A DNA stretch of 64,000 nucleotides from Aotearoamyces nothofagi (GCA_015345905.1 JADDTR010000007.1:682001-746000); one strand, 5' to 3'. Shown: positions 1 to 11,400, counted from the first letter of the stretch. Notes: generated from the sequence alone by a model not told the origin. Numbers and translations: made by a program.

Positions 1-90
1 GAGGCTCCTCGCGAGGTTATTAGGGATTGTATTACGTGCTTAGCCCGTCTAGCGGCATCTATATTGCGACTCTATGAAATGGCCGCATTA

Positions 91-1645
91 TCAAATGACA
101 ATGTCTACAGCCTCGAGACCCTTCCGGACCTTGGCAACCTCCATCCAGCCCCCCTCCTCCACCCCGACCGTGAGGCCGTCGATACAGGCCCTCCGCCACC
201 TCGGGTCCGACTCGAAGAAATCCACCCTCATGCTCTCGATCTCGTCACATTGAACTACGCCCTTGCTGTCCGGTAAGTGCTTCCCGCCGTCATAGGCCCC
301 GCCCATGATCCGCATCACCTCTTCAGCAGTCTCCGCGCCGAAATGGATGACTCGTAGCTTCCCGTCCAGTGGTCTGTGGTCTGGATTTATGACGAACGTC
401 TTTTCGAGGTTGCTCACCATCGTTGCGAGAATGTAGGCGTGCTCATCCCGGGGAACGATGGACTCTTGGACGGGGGGTTCAGTCGCGCCGCTGGATTTTC
501 GAAACGTAACACGCGCTTTGTAAGCGTGTGGCAGACCTCCGTCGGACGGATAGAGCAACTCCTTGCCTGCCATGGCGAAGCGCGTAGAGCCATGCTTCCG
601 GTACTCTGTAGTATCGGAGTCGGCTACAAGTGTAGCATGAAAGCCATAGCTTGCGACCACGGCGCCGTACAAATGATTGGACGGGATGGGAGTCGAAGTA
701 CGACCTTCGTTGGTCAGGAGAGATGCGGAGGAGAAAGTGGCGCGATACATTGGAAGTGGGTGTGGCTTGGCATGGAGTAGACTGCGGAATGCGAGGGTTA
801 GGTCGGATGGCGGACTTGCAGAGGATGGAGTTGAAGCAGGCGATTCCGTGGGGAGATTGCGGTGGATGGAATGAAACAGGGCATTTCCTGTGCCGAGTGG
901 AAACAGTGCAATTGTAGGGCGAGTATATGTACTGCATTTCATATTAGAAAGTGTTAAAGATGTCATCCTGAGCAGGAATAGCTCGAGCGGCACTGTGTCA
1001 AAGTGCACCATGCACAAAGAGACCCACCCAACACGTGAATAGTATTGCTATCTTTGCTGCAAGAGAAAGTATAAACACAACATACCTTGGCCGATTGCCA
1101 GTGCCAAGAAGAGCATTTATCGTATCTACAACGCCGCCATCACCAGACAACAGAAGAACAGTCTGCCTAACCCCTGACTCTGCCTTTGGACGCAGAGCTT
1201 GAGTTCCGAACTCCTTTACTGAATCGTGGGACGTAGTCTTGGTAACCTTGTAATCATTTTCGTAAAGCCCGAGTGCCTGCAGAACCGCCTTCAGCACCGC
1301 CTCGAAGTATGCCTCGGCCTGCGCAGTTCCAGATTTCGTAGAGATCAGAACGTGGAGATCGTCCGCCGACAGACTCAGGTGAGGAGGTAGGGCGCGTATT
1401 AGGTGCTTGTCGAGTAGAGATTGGGGCAAATGCGCCGCACGCGTCTGGCGAAGCACGGGCTCAGGCGCAGAGTCTATGGATGAAGCGACAGGAAGCTGGC
1501 TGTGGATGGTATATCCGTGTTGAGGAGGGGTCGTTTCGGTGATGAGTACGATGTCCGTCTCCACGATGTCCGTCCCGGCGATGGAATCTTCTGCCCTAGC
1601 GTCCTCGTCGCTGATGACTGCATGAGGCCCAGGTGCATCAGCCAT
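91..1645 (-). CDS. Diacylglycerol/sphingoid-base kinase-like lipid kinase
   Basis: Exons complement(1086..1645) and complement(91..931) give 466 residues. The first exon ends NRP|gtatgt and the second starts at a tgcag acceptor. The joined frame shows the DAGK catalytic core: SGDGGVVDTINALLG (about residues 168-182), then FPLGTGNAL (about 194-202). These are the GDGG and GTGN motifs of the diacylglycerol kinase/sphingosine kinase fold, which phosphorylates a membrane lipid with ATP. The 154-nt intron lies between the two motifs. The open frame extends to a TTG at 1651, but the first ATG is at 1645. The usual N-terminal NPKSG-type loop appears as ISTKSG, so the substrate is uncertain. Long-chain base and diacylglycerol are both possible. 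A divergent paralogue of LCB4/5 rather than the orthologue is my inference. Confidence 0.75.
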
Positions 1646-2448
1646 TTCCAAAAGAAGGGAGTGGAGGGCGCAGATGTTGAGGAAAGCGGTCGTTGAGCAA
1701 CAGATAAATAATAGCGGGTCAGCATTTTGGCGATAAGATAAGATCTCCGTACTTGAGAAATGACGAAATTCGGCGTGGGCTGCTACCGCGTGTGCGTCCT
1801 CGATCAGAGTAAAATAGGCCTACAGTATAGAGCACGTTCTGAGAGGAAGGAAAAAGTGGCATGGCTTTGAGGGTAAAGGGGGTCCTCACTTAGCAGCCAC
1901 AGCCTACCATCGAAATAACCCCCATATTGCCAAGATTTGCCGCCACACTTCTACTGTACAGTCTGGACTTTATATTGCCCCAACGCTCACTCAACGAACT
2001 CTTAGAAGGGAAACTAGTACAGCCCGCCAACCATTACGCCAAGATATTTTAATATAGATTTCCAGATAAGTAGTAGGTGGGACTATACTACTGATCTACG
2101 TCCATACTTTATAAGCTTTACACGACTTTCCTTTTCCTAAGCAGGAGCTTCTATGACTAATCTATATGCGAAGCTGTCTTTCCTTGTCTAAGGGAAAACC
2201 TTATCCATTCGGAAATTTTCAGACGGTCAGTATATATTCTACTTACCTTACCTCTTTATTTCTTTACAATCATCTCTTCACCCTGATCCTTGTTATCATC
2301 CTACAAACCCCATCTAACTATTCTATAGAAGCACAAGAGCCATTCTTTTAACACCGTAAGTCCGAGCTGAGCATATCCCTATAAAGCACTGCCAAAGACC
2401 TCCGAACCAAGCTCTCGAGTCTCCACAAGACAAGAAAAAAAAGACGTT
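1646..2448. other. Intergenic region, no gene seen
   Basis: About 800 bases between the divergent lipid-kinase and 241-residue genes. It holds AT-rich DNA and a pyrimidine-rich stretch at 2240-2330. It presumably contains both promoters. No RNA gene or conserved protein was recognised. Confidence 0.5.
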
Positions 2449-3174
2449 ATGGGCCACGACCACTTGCAGCCTGCCACACCGGGGCAGAGTGGCGACGCCC
2501 TTGCTTCTGATTTTGACAAGTTATCGATCAAGCATCGTATGCCGAGCAACAGTGAACCTCATGCCAGCCCGCCACTGAATGATGGCATCTACACTGCTAT
2601 TTTCAAGAGAGCATTAGCCTCCGGTGCCGTGTGGGAAAATAATACACTCAAGACCACACCTACAACGAATGTCGACATGCCTCCCCTAGCTCCCGAAAGG
2701 CCATTACCTGGCCCTGTCCCTTACATATATAACACCGAAGCACTCCAGGAAGGTGTGCCGCACTTCGTCTTCGTCATAAACGGCAACCTTATCATCGACG
2801 GCCTCAAAGAAATGCCCCGCTGGAGCTCCTCGAATTATTACGATTTGGAAGAGCAACTGGCTGACCACAGAATCCTCATTGCTCAGTCCAGCCACCTCTG
2901 TTCATGGTGCCCTGAAGGGATGTGCCGCCCCCTGTATCCGAATTGGTCAATGGGACGACCCTCGGGGAGACGAGTTTGCGTGTTGGAAGGGGATCTTGTT
3001 TTCTCTCACAATGAAGCGCAGATGCAGAATGCCTTGCGGTGGGATACGGTCTACTTCTTTGTGAAGGCTGGGGCGACTGTGACTGTCAATGGAAGAAAGA
3101 CTGTCTCGCAATCCCTAGATGACCTAAATGCTCAAATACGGCTAGAACAAGGACAGGGAGCTAGTGGGTTTTGA
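2449..3174 (+). CDS. Unrecognised 241-residue protein
   Basis: A single exon of 241 residues starting at an ATG that follows an A-rich leader. I do not recognise the family. The N-terminal 80 residues look disordered (Ser/Pro/Thr rich). The remainder looks folded, with alternating hydrophobic segments (HFVFVINGNLIIDGL near residue 104) and a C-x2-C-x4-C cluster (CSWCPEGMC, near residue 151). There is no signal peptide or membrane segment. The uninterrupted frame and ordinary codon use make a real gene likely. It is probably a lineage-restricted fungal protein. Confidence 0.6.
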   Translation: MGHDHLQPATPGQSGDALASDFDKLSIKHRMPSNSEPHASPPLNDGIYTAIFKRALASGAVWENNTLKTTPTTNVDMPPLAPERPLPGPVPYIYNTEALQEGVPHFVFVINGNLIIDGLKEMPRWSSSNYYDLEEQLADHRILIAQSSHLCSWCPEGMCRPLYPNWSMGRPSGRRVCVLEGDLVFSHNEAQMQNALRWDTVYFFVKAGATVTVNGRKTVSQSLDDLNAQIRLEQGQGASGF

Positions 3175-3707
3175 ACGGATGCCATGTAATGAGTGCATGG
3201 TCTACGGTGTTTTGCGGATCAGATGCCGTAGGATAAAGAGCTGGCTGACCATTCATCCATTTTGTCATAGCTATATGCTATCACTACAGCGTTTGCATAG
3301 AAGCTTCTGTTAGTATCAGCAATAGCAATTATAGCGCTTGCATCAATCAAGTCTGACCATTCGTTTGATATTAAGGGGATGACGTCTCCGAAAGTCGCAG
3401 TGATACTAAGACAATGTATATCCAGCTGGTGAGCAACGACAGCCATGGGATACTTTCCAATATTAGAGAAGCAATGAGAGTATTGCTATTTAGCTGCCTT
3501 GTTGTACCCGGACTCCTTGATGGAGCATGAAGGACGCTGGTACGGGGACAAATCTGACCAAAGACAATGTAACTTGCGCGTGCTATATTATATGGCCAAC
3601 ACATGACACCGTAGCAGTGATCAACGCAGGCAATTAATTGTACATTAAAGTAGGGACAGGTGCGTCAGGTCATACCCACGTGATACCTAAAGTCCTTGTC
3701 CATGCAA

Positions 3708-3743
3708 CTCGCCTCGTCTCGCCTGGCCTCGCCTGGCCTCGCT
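3708..3743. repeat. Short tandem repeat (CTCGCCTGGC-like)
   Basis: About three and a half imperfect copies of a 10-bp unit, CTCGCCTGGC, in intergenic DNA. A simple minisatellite with no visible function. Confidence 0.7.
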
Positions 3744-3849
3744 TGACCCGTCAATCACGACGACCCACGGGAGGTTTTTAAGATATGATAATATCCATGA
3801 AGCCGAGTCAACAAGTCCAAAAGAAAGAAAGAAAAAAAAAAAGAGGCAC

Positions 3850-3854
3850 AAAAA
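3850..3854 (-). terminator. RNA polymerase III terminator of tRNA-Ser
   Basis: A T5 run on the sense strand, five bases after the discriminator base. A second, longer T11 run follows at 3842-3832 as a possible back-up. Confidence 0.8.
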
Positions 3855-3903
3855 GAATACGACAACAAAGAGATTCGAACTCTTGCTCCCGAAGGAAATG
3901 CCT

Positions 3904-3920
3904 GACTTTCTCTCGGAGAA
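3904..3920 (-). other. Canonical tRNA intron (position 37/38)
   Basis: Seventeen nucleotides, TTCTCCGAGAGAAAGTC, directly 3' of A37. This is the standard eukaryotic position cut by the tRNA splicing endonuclease. TTCTC and GAGAA inside it can pair. Confidence 0.85.
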
Positions 3921-3929
3921 TAGCAGGGC

Positions 3930-3987
3930 CTGAGAAGATTAGTGTCTGAAATCATGCAGAGCAAGACAAGTGGCAGTGCCGGCTTAC
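3930..3987 (-). other. Spliceosomal-type intron inside the tRNA anticodon stem
   Basis: A 58-nt insertion between tRNA nucleotides 28 and 29. It begins GTAAGC, has CTAAT at 3942-3938 (branch A at 3939, nine nucleotides before the 3' end) and ends TTCTCAG. These signals match those of mRNA introns in the same window: GTAAGC donors in UTP21 and the AIM6-like gene, and CTAAT in the UTP21 3' intron. The size also fits local introns. Removing it restores the 5' half of the anticodon stem exactly. Spliceosomal removal is inferred; it has not been shown. Confidence 0.75.
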
Positions 3988-4015
3988 ATCGCGTTAACCA
4001 CTCCGCCATGTTGCC

Positions 4016-4555
4016 GAGCTTAGTTGTCGGCGTTTGGCCTATGTGGACTTATGTGCCCGACCATTTTTTCCGGCTCCTGATAGAAGTCCTCTGGAACAGG
4101 GCGAAGGAGAGGGCATAAATGCTGTGGAATCGCTATGTAGCTTTGTTGATATTTGGCGGCTAATTGGTGGATGCTTCTGCCATTTGGAGAGGGACATTGT
4201 TGAAGGGAGCTATTTGCGCTCGCCTCTCGACGCCCGCTGTATCGGTCCAGTTGCCTATTTCGTATTAAGTAATTTCCGTTGATGAGAAGCCCGTCTAAAA
4301 CGTGCAAAAGTCAAATGTTAAAGTATTTATTTCTTAATAGTATTTCCCGTTGAAGTTATGTATATTTTGCTGCATATTCTACAGTGACAGAGATGCTGAG
4401 AGGAGGACGGCAGCGCCGGCGCTATTGCTATTGCTAGTGGTAATGGCAATAATGCCCTTTAACTTCTGTTACTACGGCTACTCAATAACTGGCCACACTA
4501 ATAATGTCCCACTATGTCAATATACTCTTCATAATACTAAATCCATCTCCTTCTA
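4016..4555. other. Intergenic region, no gene seen
   Basis: About 540 bases between the tRNA 5' side and the 3' end of UTP21. Open frames on both strands (for example 4020-4307 minus) show no recognisable domain. Confidence 0.5.
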
Positions 4556-7500
4556 TCATGTCCTTGGGCCCCTCAAGAAAGCAATAACACCTCCACAATG
4601 TCCTACTAAACGCCCCAACCTCTCTCCTTCCTTCTGCTGCTCCGGCCTCAATTCACTTAGCGCGGGCGTAAGTTCCTTATCGTGTGCAATGGCATCAGAA
4701 TGAAGTCTAAGGAACAAATGCATATATGTTTGCACGAGGTCAAAGTCTCGCTTCTCTGCTAACCGGCTCGTGAGAGCGTGAACAAATGATACAAGTTCGT
4801 TGGATCCTTCAGAGGGGTTGAGGGACCGGATCTCAAGATCCGTGGCAGATGGGGATAGAGTCTTGAGATGATCGAAGAAAGAGTTATCTGGGAGTCATTA
4901 GTACAGCTAAGGAAAGGTAAGAGGTGATATATACAATTCCCGCTTTCACGACCGTTTCGCAAAGTAGTGGTGAATTTTCCTTCAGAGACTTGATGACCCA
5001 TCTTCATGATTCTGGATCGCTCGGCAATACTATCTTCGGATTCTTCAATAGTAGTAGTACGGATTGACTTTCCATTCTCTAATGATGGAAGGAAGAAGGG
5101 TGCTTTCTCTGGAGCCTTTGGCGGCTCTGTCGGCTTATTACGTTGCTGTATGACGCTGTTAATATTCTTCATGAATAAGGAGGGGAGATAGAAATGTACC
5201 TTTATGAGATCAAGATGAAGCAATGTCTGCAATCTACTCTTTGGAACTAAACTCAAAGTCACCATATCCTGACTTAGCTGATCCAAAGATTGGACAGGAA
5301 TAGCATCGTCTTCTTCTTCGTCTTCTGCAAATGCGCCTTCAACAAGTCCTTGTCCGCCTTCGCCGGATACTGTGGGTCCAGCCATCTCGGCGATCTCATT
5401 CTCAGAGATATGTCGAGTAGGCACATGTGTAAACAGGGTTTTGTTGTTCCATACGTCTACCCCAACCTCACCTTCACAAGCCGTTGCCAAGAACTCTCCA
5501 GTCCCGGAAAAGGCTAGAGCTGTACAGGGCCGGGCCATTCGTATTGCGTCAATCAGATGCCCGGTAGGCAGATCCCAGACTCTAATAACTTTATCCTTTG
5601 ACGCAGCAATGATCCAACGACCATCATTCGAGAAGGAAAAGTCATTAAAGCCACCCTGGCACCCCCACAACTCTCTTATAGTCTTCTTTGTTACAATATC
5701 AACAACTCTTATGGACATGTCATCGCAAGTAAGAGCAATCAGGTCGCTGGGTGCATGATAACGCAGCCCAGTAATGCCTGTCATCGGGTACCAGTCGAGC
5801 TCATCAACGAGGTTTCCGGTTCCGAATTCCCAGAACTTGATCTTACCATCCAAAGAACAACTGATAATAGTCTTGTTCAGAGAGTCCACGACCAAGCCCG
5901 TGACCTCCTTTGTATGCCTGCCCAGTCCAATCCGAAATTTCTTGCTGCCGACAAGATCAACCACAACACTGCTCTCGTTTAGTTGTTGTATCTTCAACTT
6001 TCGAGCTTGCGCAGGTGTCAGTCTTGCTGGAAATCGTTGCCGATGGAGGCCAGATTGCATATTGAACATGTCAATCCCACCAGCTTCAGACCCCACCACC
6101 GCAAACGTGCCACAAGGACTGATAGTCACGCTGCTAACATTTGCACCATCACCTGTCTCAAAGGCCCATCGACCTGCCTTTTTCCTGCCCCAAAACCAAG
6201 TCCGGGCATACTTGTCATCACGATGACCAGTAACGACGCTCTCCCATCCAGTAATTCCACTCTGTGTTGCATCGGCTGACTTATTTTGACCGTGATTGCC
6301 TTTCTGCCATATGGAACCAGTCCCGGGGAATGCGCCCATGCCGCCATCTCTGCTGAGAGATGACGCAAGACAAGTTATTTCCGGAGCCTTGAGATCCTCG
6401 AGTGTGGCAGTTGGCCCGTTAGCCAAGGCAGCACTAGCAAGAATACCATGCTTCTTGGCCTGTTTTCTGATGTTTCCTTGGCTGAGCTCTGTACTTTGCC
6501 CATCTCGTCGTAAACTCCATCCCCATAAACTTCTATCTTTTCCAGCACTCAGTAACCATTTACCTCCAGCATCTGCACCATCTGAATCCGATGGCAAAAA
6601 CTGGAGCCGTGTAACAGGTGCAGCATGTCCGCTTCGTGAATGCAAAATCCGGGGCACGGACGAATATGGAGTCTCATCAAAGATCCATGACTTGAGCGCG
6701 TTGTCAAGACCGCTGGTGACGATAACTCGTTGACTGGCGAGGAATTCGACCTTGTTGATTCCTCCTCCAACGAGTGCTCCGATAGCTGATGGAGGGTTAT
6801 GAGCCCCTCTAAGGACGCCCATAACCCTACCACCATTATTGAGATCCCAAAATGTCACATCGCCAGTATCTGGGCCTGCCGTGGCCATTACACCGTCCTG
6901 TCGGCCATCTTCGCCAGCCCCCATCCCATCTGTGCGGAAAGATATAGTCGTTATGGGAGTGTTTGAACGCAGCTGTATTCTAGTTTTGTCGGTACGAACA
7001 TCATGGATAATGAGAGGACCTTTGGAGTATGCAATAGCCAACAAAGCCAACGCCGGAGTGGGCTGCATCACGGTGACAGCACCACAATCTGCCAAAGGGG
7101 GCAGAATCGTATAAATAATTTTACCAGTGCTGACATTCCAAATATCGACACTGCCATCCTTCCGCCCCGCAAACACTTTATTTAAAAATGTCGGCATGTT
7201 GCAGATACCACTGAGCTCGTTGGCGCCCTTCGTAGAAGCTGTAGCATGTAAAGTAGTATAATGCTCCAAGCTCGTCGACTTCCAGATCTCAATTCTTGTT
7301 GAGCAACATCCAACAATCCAAGTACCAAAGATAATCAACTGCTTGATGGGCTGGTTAGAGTCTTCCGGCACAGAAAGCTCCCCAACCTTTTTCCCTCTTT
7401 TGAAAACCCACAGCCCCGGCTGAGATTCCTTGGTTGTTCCGCACCATGCTGCAAAGACTCGATCCTTCCAGGCCAAAGTAGCAGTTACATTCTCCGGTGT

Positions 7501-7822
7501 TTGGGGTCTCGTGAGAAAGACTAGGTTTAAGCCGCGCTTTAAGTCGTAGGTTTGAAGGCATTTCCCAACAGATGTAGTAATTTGGAAAGAAGTTTTGCCA
7601 AGGGGTATCGATGTGAATGGAACTTCTGTCGAAGAAACTAGACCAACAGTCTATTAAAGTCAGCATACTCTCCCCATGGACTAGAGCTTTGCGGCTTACT
7701 CTGAAAGGTGTAAAAATGCGCGACTCGTGGACAGGTTTTCCTCTCGCTCCATGGCTATTGGTGAGCTTCTGCCGTTTCACAATTGGCCCTTCGGCAATAT
7801 TGTGAACTACTGTCGATGGCAT
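4556..7822 (-). CDS. UTP21: UTP21 (WDR36), U3 snoRNP component
   Basis: Exons complement(7700..7822), (4935..7650) and (4556..4887) give 1056 residues, the usual length. The product is a WD40 scaffold of the UTP-B subcomplex of the small-subunit processome, needed for 18S rRNA maturation in the nucleolus. The start follows the fungal pattern, with a basic KRQK patch then FTPFR|TVGLVSS across intron 1. Further landmarks are GKTSFQITTSVG and LAWKDRVFAAW. Two WD40 propellers fill roughly residues 60-750, followed by an acidic stretch and the Utp21 C-terminal domain. The last exon supplies the conserved end (FFDHLKTLSPS, EIRSLNP, LQTLLHLDL just before it). An in-frame ATG at 7939 would add 39 residues without family support, so 7822 is preferred. 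It is divergent from VIP1. Confidence 0.92.
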
Positions 7823-8426
7823 AGCTGGCTGAGAGATATTGTGCAGCTCTTTATACAAGTATCTACCCTCTGTCGTTTCAGCGGAGCATTTGGCAAATAT
7901 TTCTTTTGCGATTTCGAAACTTTTCCCCAGCTTCATCACAAGCGAATCCTTATCGCAAAGATCCCTGCCTGATTTATGCCGGACCTTTCAGGCAGCATGC
8001 AATTTAGTTGCTCGAGTACAGCTCCTATGTGATAGATCGTAATTATCTATAAAAACGTCTCCATTATCAGGCAAATACCATACTACTTTTACATTTCAAA
8101 CTCTGGATAATGTTTTGTTGGCTCTAGTCTTGATGGTAGTGCCAATAATTTAATGGACCCTTTGCTTGGTATCGCCTCGCCAGTCTAAGAGACGTCATTA
8201 TTTCCGATAAGATTGCGTTGTCAAAAAGCTTCTCTCTCAGTCCCCTGTGCATACATTCCTCTTGTCCCCAAAAGGATTTCTGTTTTTATTTAAGACCTGG
8301 CCCTAGAAAAAGGAGCACACAAAATGAAATACACGATGGCATTCTAGCTCCAGTATCAAGGCAACGAGAGAACAAAATTAGCCAAGAGCGGCCACTAACA
8401 AACCTAGCATTACCTTAAGTTAAGGT
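7823..8426. promoter_or_regulatory. Shared upstream region of UTP21 and VIP1
   Basis: About 600 bases between two divergent start codons. It must hold both promoters. No specific element could be assigned with confidence. Confidence 0.5.
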
Positions 8427-11400
8427 ATGGCGGCGAATCTTGCAGAATCTGGCCCGGTGCGAGCCACATCACCTGCTCCCCTTCAGAGGACACGAACGGC
8501 ATCACACAGATTGTCATCGGCCTCCAGCGAAATATCATGGACATGCAGAAAAGGTTCACAAGCTGAACCGGGAATGACACAAGCGCACGCAGAGCCAGCG
8601 AGTATTTCAATGCCACCGCCAGCGGCAAAGCCACTTCCAAGTTCACGAACATCCTCGATTCTTAGTATAAAACGAAGAGAATCCAACAACTCCGAGGCCT
8701 GGGTCGATGGTTCAAATAATTTGATGCAAGGATCTGCAATTGAGGACTCTGAGACTCCGAAACTAGCAGCTGGAATCATGGCAGATTCATCGAAACACAC
8801 ACCATTGCCTGAAGCGGCTCTGAGGCCACGAGGCGCTACTACGGACAATGAAGCAAAGCGAATGTCGAGTTCTTCTATATACTCTTTGAGTTCTGCAAGA
8901 GTAGGTGGCGTGCCAAGCTCTACTGCTTCAACCGCCGGGTCAGAGGCTGGGACGAGGCCGACGTCTGTGACAACAGTTCCAAACAAAGCGGTGGGAACTT
9001 CCCAAGCAGATACGGCCACATCAACAATATCTGTTACTACGTCTTCAGTATCTCAGTATAATGCCCAAGGGTCAACTAGTGCTCATCAACTGACACCAAG
9101 AGAATCCACATCAAGGGATCCTTCAATCGCAGACGCTTCAAGACATAATGCGAATACTAGAAGTGAGGGTGTTACTCGAACGAGTATCCCAAGGTCAAGA
9201 AGTAGAGCGAAGCGCCGTTTTAGTGGAAGCACTGCTGCGAGTAGCCATAGCCCAAGCAGCGAAAGAGGCTTCTACGGACATAGAGACAAGGACGAAGGTA
9301 TGTAACATTCCCAAGGTATTGTAGCTTCTGTACTGATAAGGCAGGAATAGTCAAGCCAGCGCCTTGGGGTGTCATAGGGGTTTGTGCGCTTGATATAAAA
9401 GCACGTAGTAAACCTAGTAGAAATATCCTCAATCGATTAATTTCAAAGGGTGAATTTGAAGTCGTTGTGTTCGGCGATAAAGTAATTTTAGACGAAGGTT
9501 AGTTATTGGAGCAAACCTTTTGTAACCTTTTCTGCAGTCTTGCTAACGTGATCTAGATATCGAGAATTGGCCTGTTTGGTATGTAAGAGACAACTGGCAC
9601 AGATCTTGAACTTTCACATGCTTTAACAGTGGCGAGAAATTCTTGTTATAGAACTGATTCTGACCATTTGCTATAGTGACTTCCTGATATCATTTTATTC
9701 CGATGGATTTCCGCTGGAAAAAGCTATTGCATACGTTAAGGCCAGGAAGCCTTTCTGCGTAAATGATGTCCCAATGCAACAAATTCTTTGGGATCGCCGG
9801 ATTTGTCTACGTATATTGGATAAGATAAATGTTCCAACTCCCCGGCGCCTAGAGGTCAATCGAGATGGGGGGCCAAGGGTTTCGAATGCAGAACTAGCTC
9901 GACACCTGAAAGAAACTACAGATGTAGTCCTTGAAGGCCCAGAAGATGGGACTGGTGGCGGTGCCATTATTCCACAAAAGGTAGAACTGCTTGATGACGG
10001 CGATTCTCTAAGCGTGGACGGGGCTCTGTTGAAAAAACCCTTTGTTGAGAAGCCGACGAGTGGAGAAGACCACAATATTTGCATATACTACCCAAAGTCC
10101 CAAGGAGGTGGAGCCCGGAAGCTTTTTAGGAAAATAGGCAATAAAAGCTCCGAATGGATACCTGGTATGACAGTGCCTAGAGCTATTCTCGAAGAAGGTA
10201 GTAGTTATCTCTACGAGCAATTCATGCACGTCGATAATGCAGAAGATGTCAAAGCATACACTGTTGGACCTAATTTTTGTCACGCAGAGACTCGAAAATC
10301 TCCTGTGGTTGATGGACTTGTCCGACGGAATACTCATGGCAAAGAGATTCGTTATATTACTAGCCTTACTAAGGATGAGGCCGCCATGGCTAGTCGTATT
10401 GCAACAAGTTTCGGGCAACGAGTCTGTGGCTTCGATCTCCTGCGTGCGTCTGGAAAAAGCTATGTGATCGATGTCAATGGGTGGAGTTTTGTTAAAGACA
10501 ATGAAGAATATTACGACCAGTGTGCAAGCATCATGAAGCAGATGTTTATCCAGGAGAAGCAGAGGAAAAACGGTTCAATACCGCCGGAGAGCGCTATCAC
10601 GTCAGCGGAGTCTTCAGACCTTGAGCCAGGGCCCCCTACCAGAAGAGATACTGCCTCAAAAGAAGGACATCGATCGACTTTCCATTCTATCATTTCGAAA
10701 TCACCAAGTATTTCAAAATTGGGACCCTTCCATACGAAAAAGGGAGATCATGGCCACGGTTCACCAGACTTACCAGCCACTGCAGTCCCGTTGTCGTCAT
10801 CACCTTCAGTTGAGAAATTGGTATCGCCAACGATTCCTGCTCAAGTGACGCCGTTTCTTCCTCAACCTGCATTATCTAGTGCATCAGCAACTGCGACACC
10901 TACTATTGGTTCAGTGCCATCTTCAGAAGCACCGGCTGAGCTTCCTCCTCCAGCCCCGAAGCATACCTGGAAATTGAAAGGAATGGTTTCTGTTATCCGT
11001 CATGCCGATCGAACACCGAAGCAGAAGTACAAGTTCACTTTCCATACACGACCATTCATCGAACTCTTGAAAGGTCACCAAGAAGAAGTACTCCTTACGG
11101 GAGCTGCTGCTCTTGATAGTGTCATCAATGCAGTTGATGTAGCAATGCACGAAGGTGTTGAAGATCGGGGAAAATTAAAAACTCTTCGAACTGTTCTTGT
11201 AAAGAAGGGGGGGTGGGCTGGTACTAAAGTTCAAATCAAGCCAATGTTTCGAAAGCGAACAGTAGAGGACCTGCCAGAGGAGGCTATACCGCTAATTGCA
11301 GATATCCCAGTGGATCTGAACAAAACTATGCCGTCAGCAGTTCGACCAAAGCTTACAACTGACGCATCGGCGAACACAGCGCTTGCCAAGTCACCAAAAC

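Larger units (their letters stand above)
3175..3859. other. Intergenic region, no gene seen
   Basis: Between the 241-residue gene and the tRNA. It contains a CACGTGAT E-box at 3677-3684, an imperfect tandem of CTCGCCTGGC-like units at 3708-3743, and an A run at 3832-3842 that reads as a T11 run downstream of the tRNA. The short open frames here look like chance. Confidence 0.5.
3860..4015 (-). tRNA. tRNA-Ser(GCT) interrupted by two introns
   Basis: On the minus strand, acceptor stem GGCAACA (4015-4009) pairs with TGTTGTC (3867-3861), followed by discriminator G at 3860. The A box reads TGGCGGAGTGG. The D stem GCG/CGC encloses GAGTGGTTAA. The T arm is AAGAG-TTCGAAT-CTCTT (3884-3868). The long variable arm TTCC-TTC-GGGA-GC is typical of serine tRNAs. 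Two pieces must be removed: 3930-3987 inside the 5' anticodon stem, and 3904-3920 after position 37. The result is ATGCC-CTGCTAA-GGCAT, a perfect five-pair anticodon stem with anticodon GCT. This stem-loop matches yeast tRNA-Ser(GCU) as I recall it. The mature length is 81 nt. An AAAAA on the plus strand (T5 on the sense strand) follows as terminator. Confidence 0.88.

Noticed and set aside
3755-4009. An 84-codon open frame on the minus strand
   Set aside because: It overlaps the tRNA-Ser gene entirely. The sequence is explained by tRNA structure, and its protein is meaningless.
4759-4934. C-terminal part of the unspliced UTP21 frame (ends LFTLSRAG)
   Set aside because: This is read-through of a 47-nt intron. 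Splicing 4935 to 4887 gives the conserved Utp21 ending down to 4556.
8483-9019. A 178-codon minus-strand frame over the VIP1 N-terminus
   Set aside because: Antisense of Ser/Thr-rich coding sequence. Composition bias keeps the reverse frame open.
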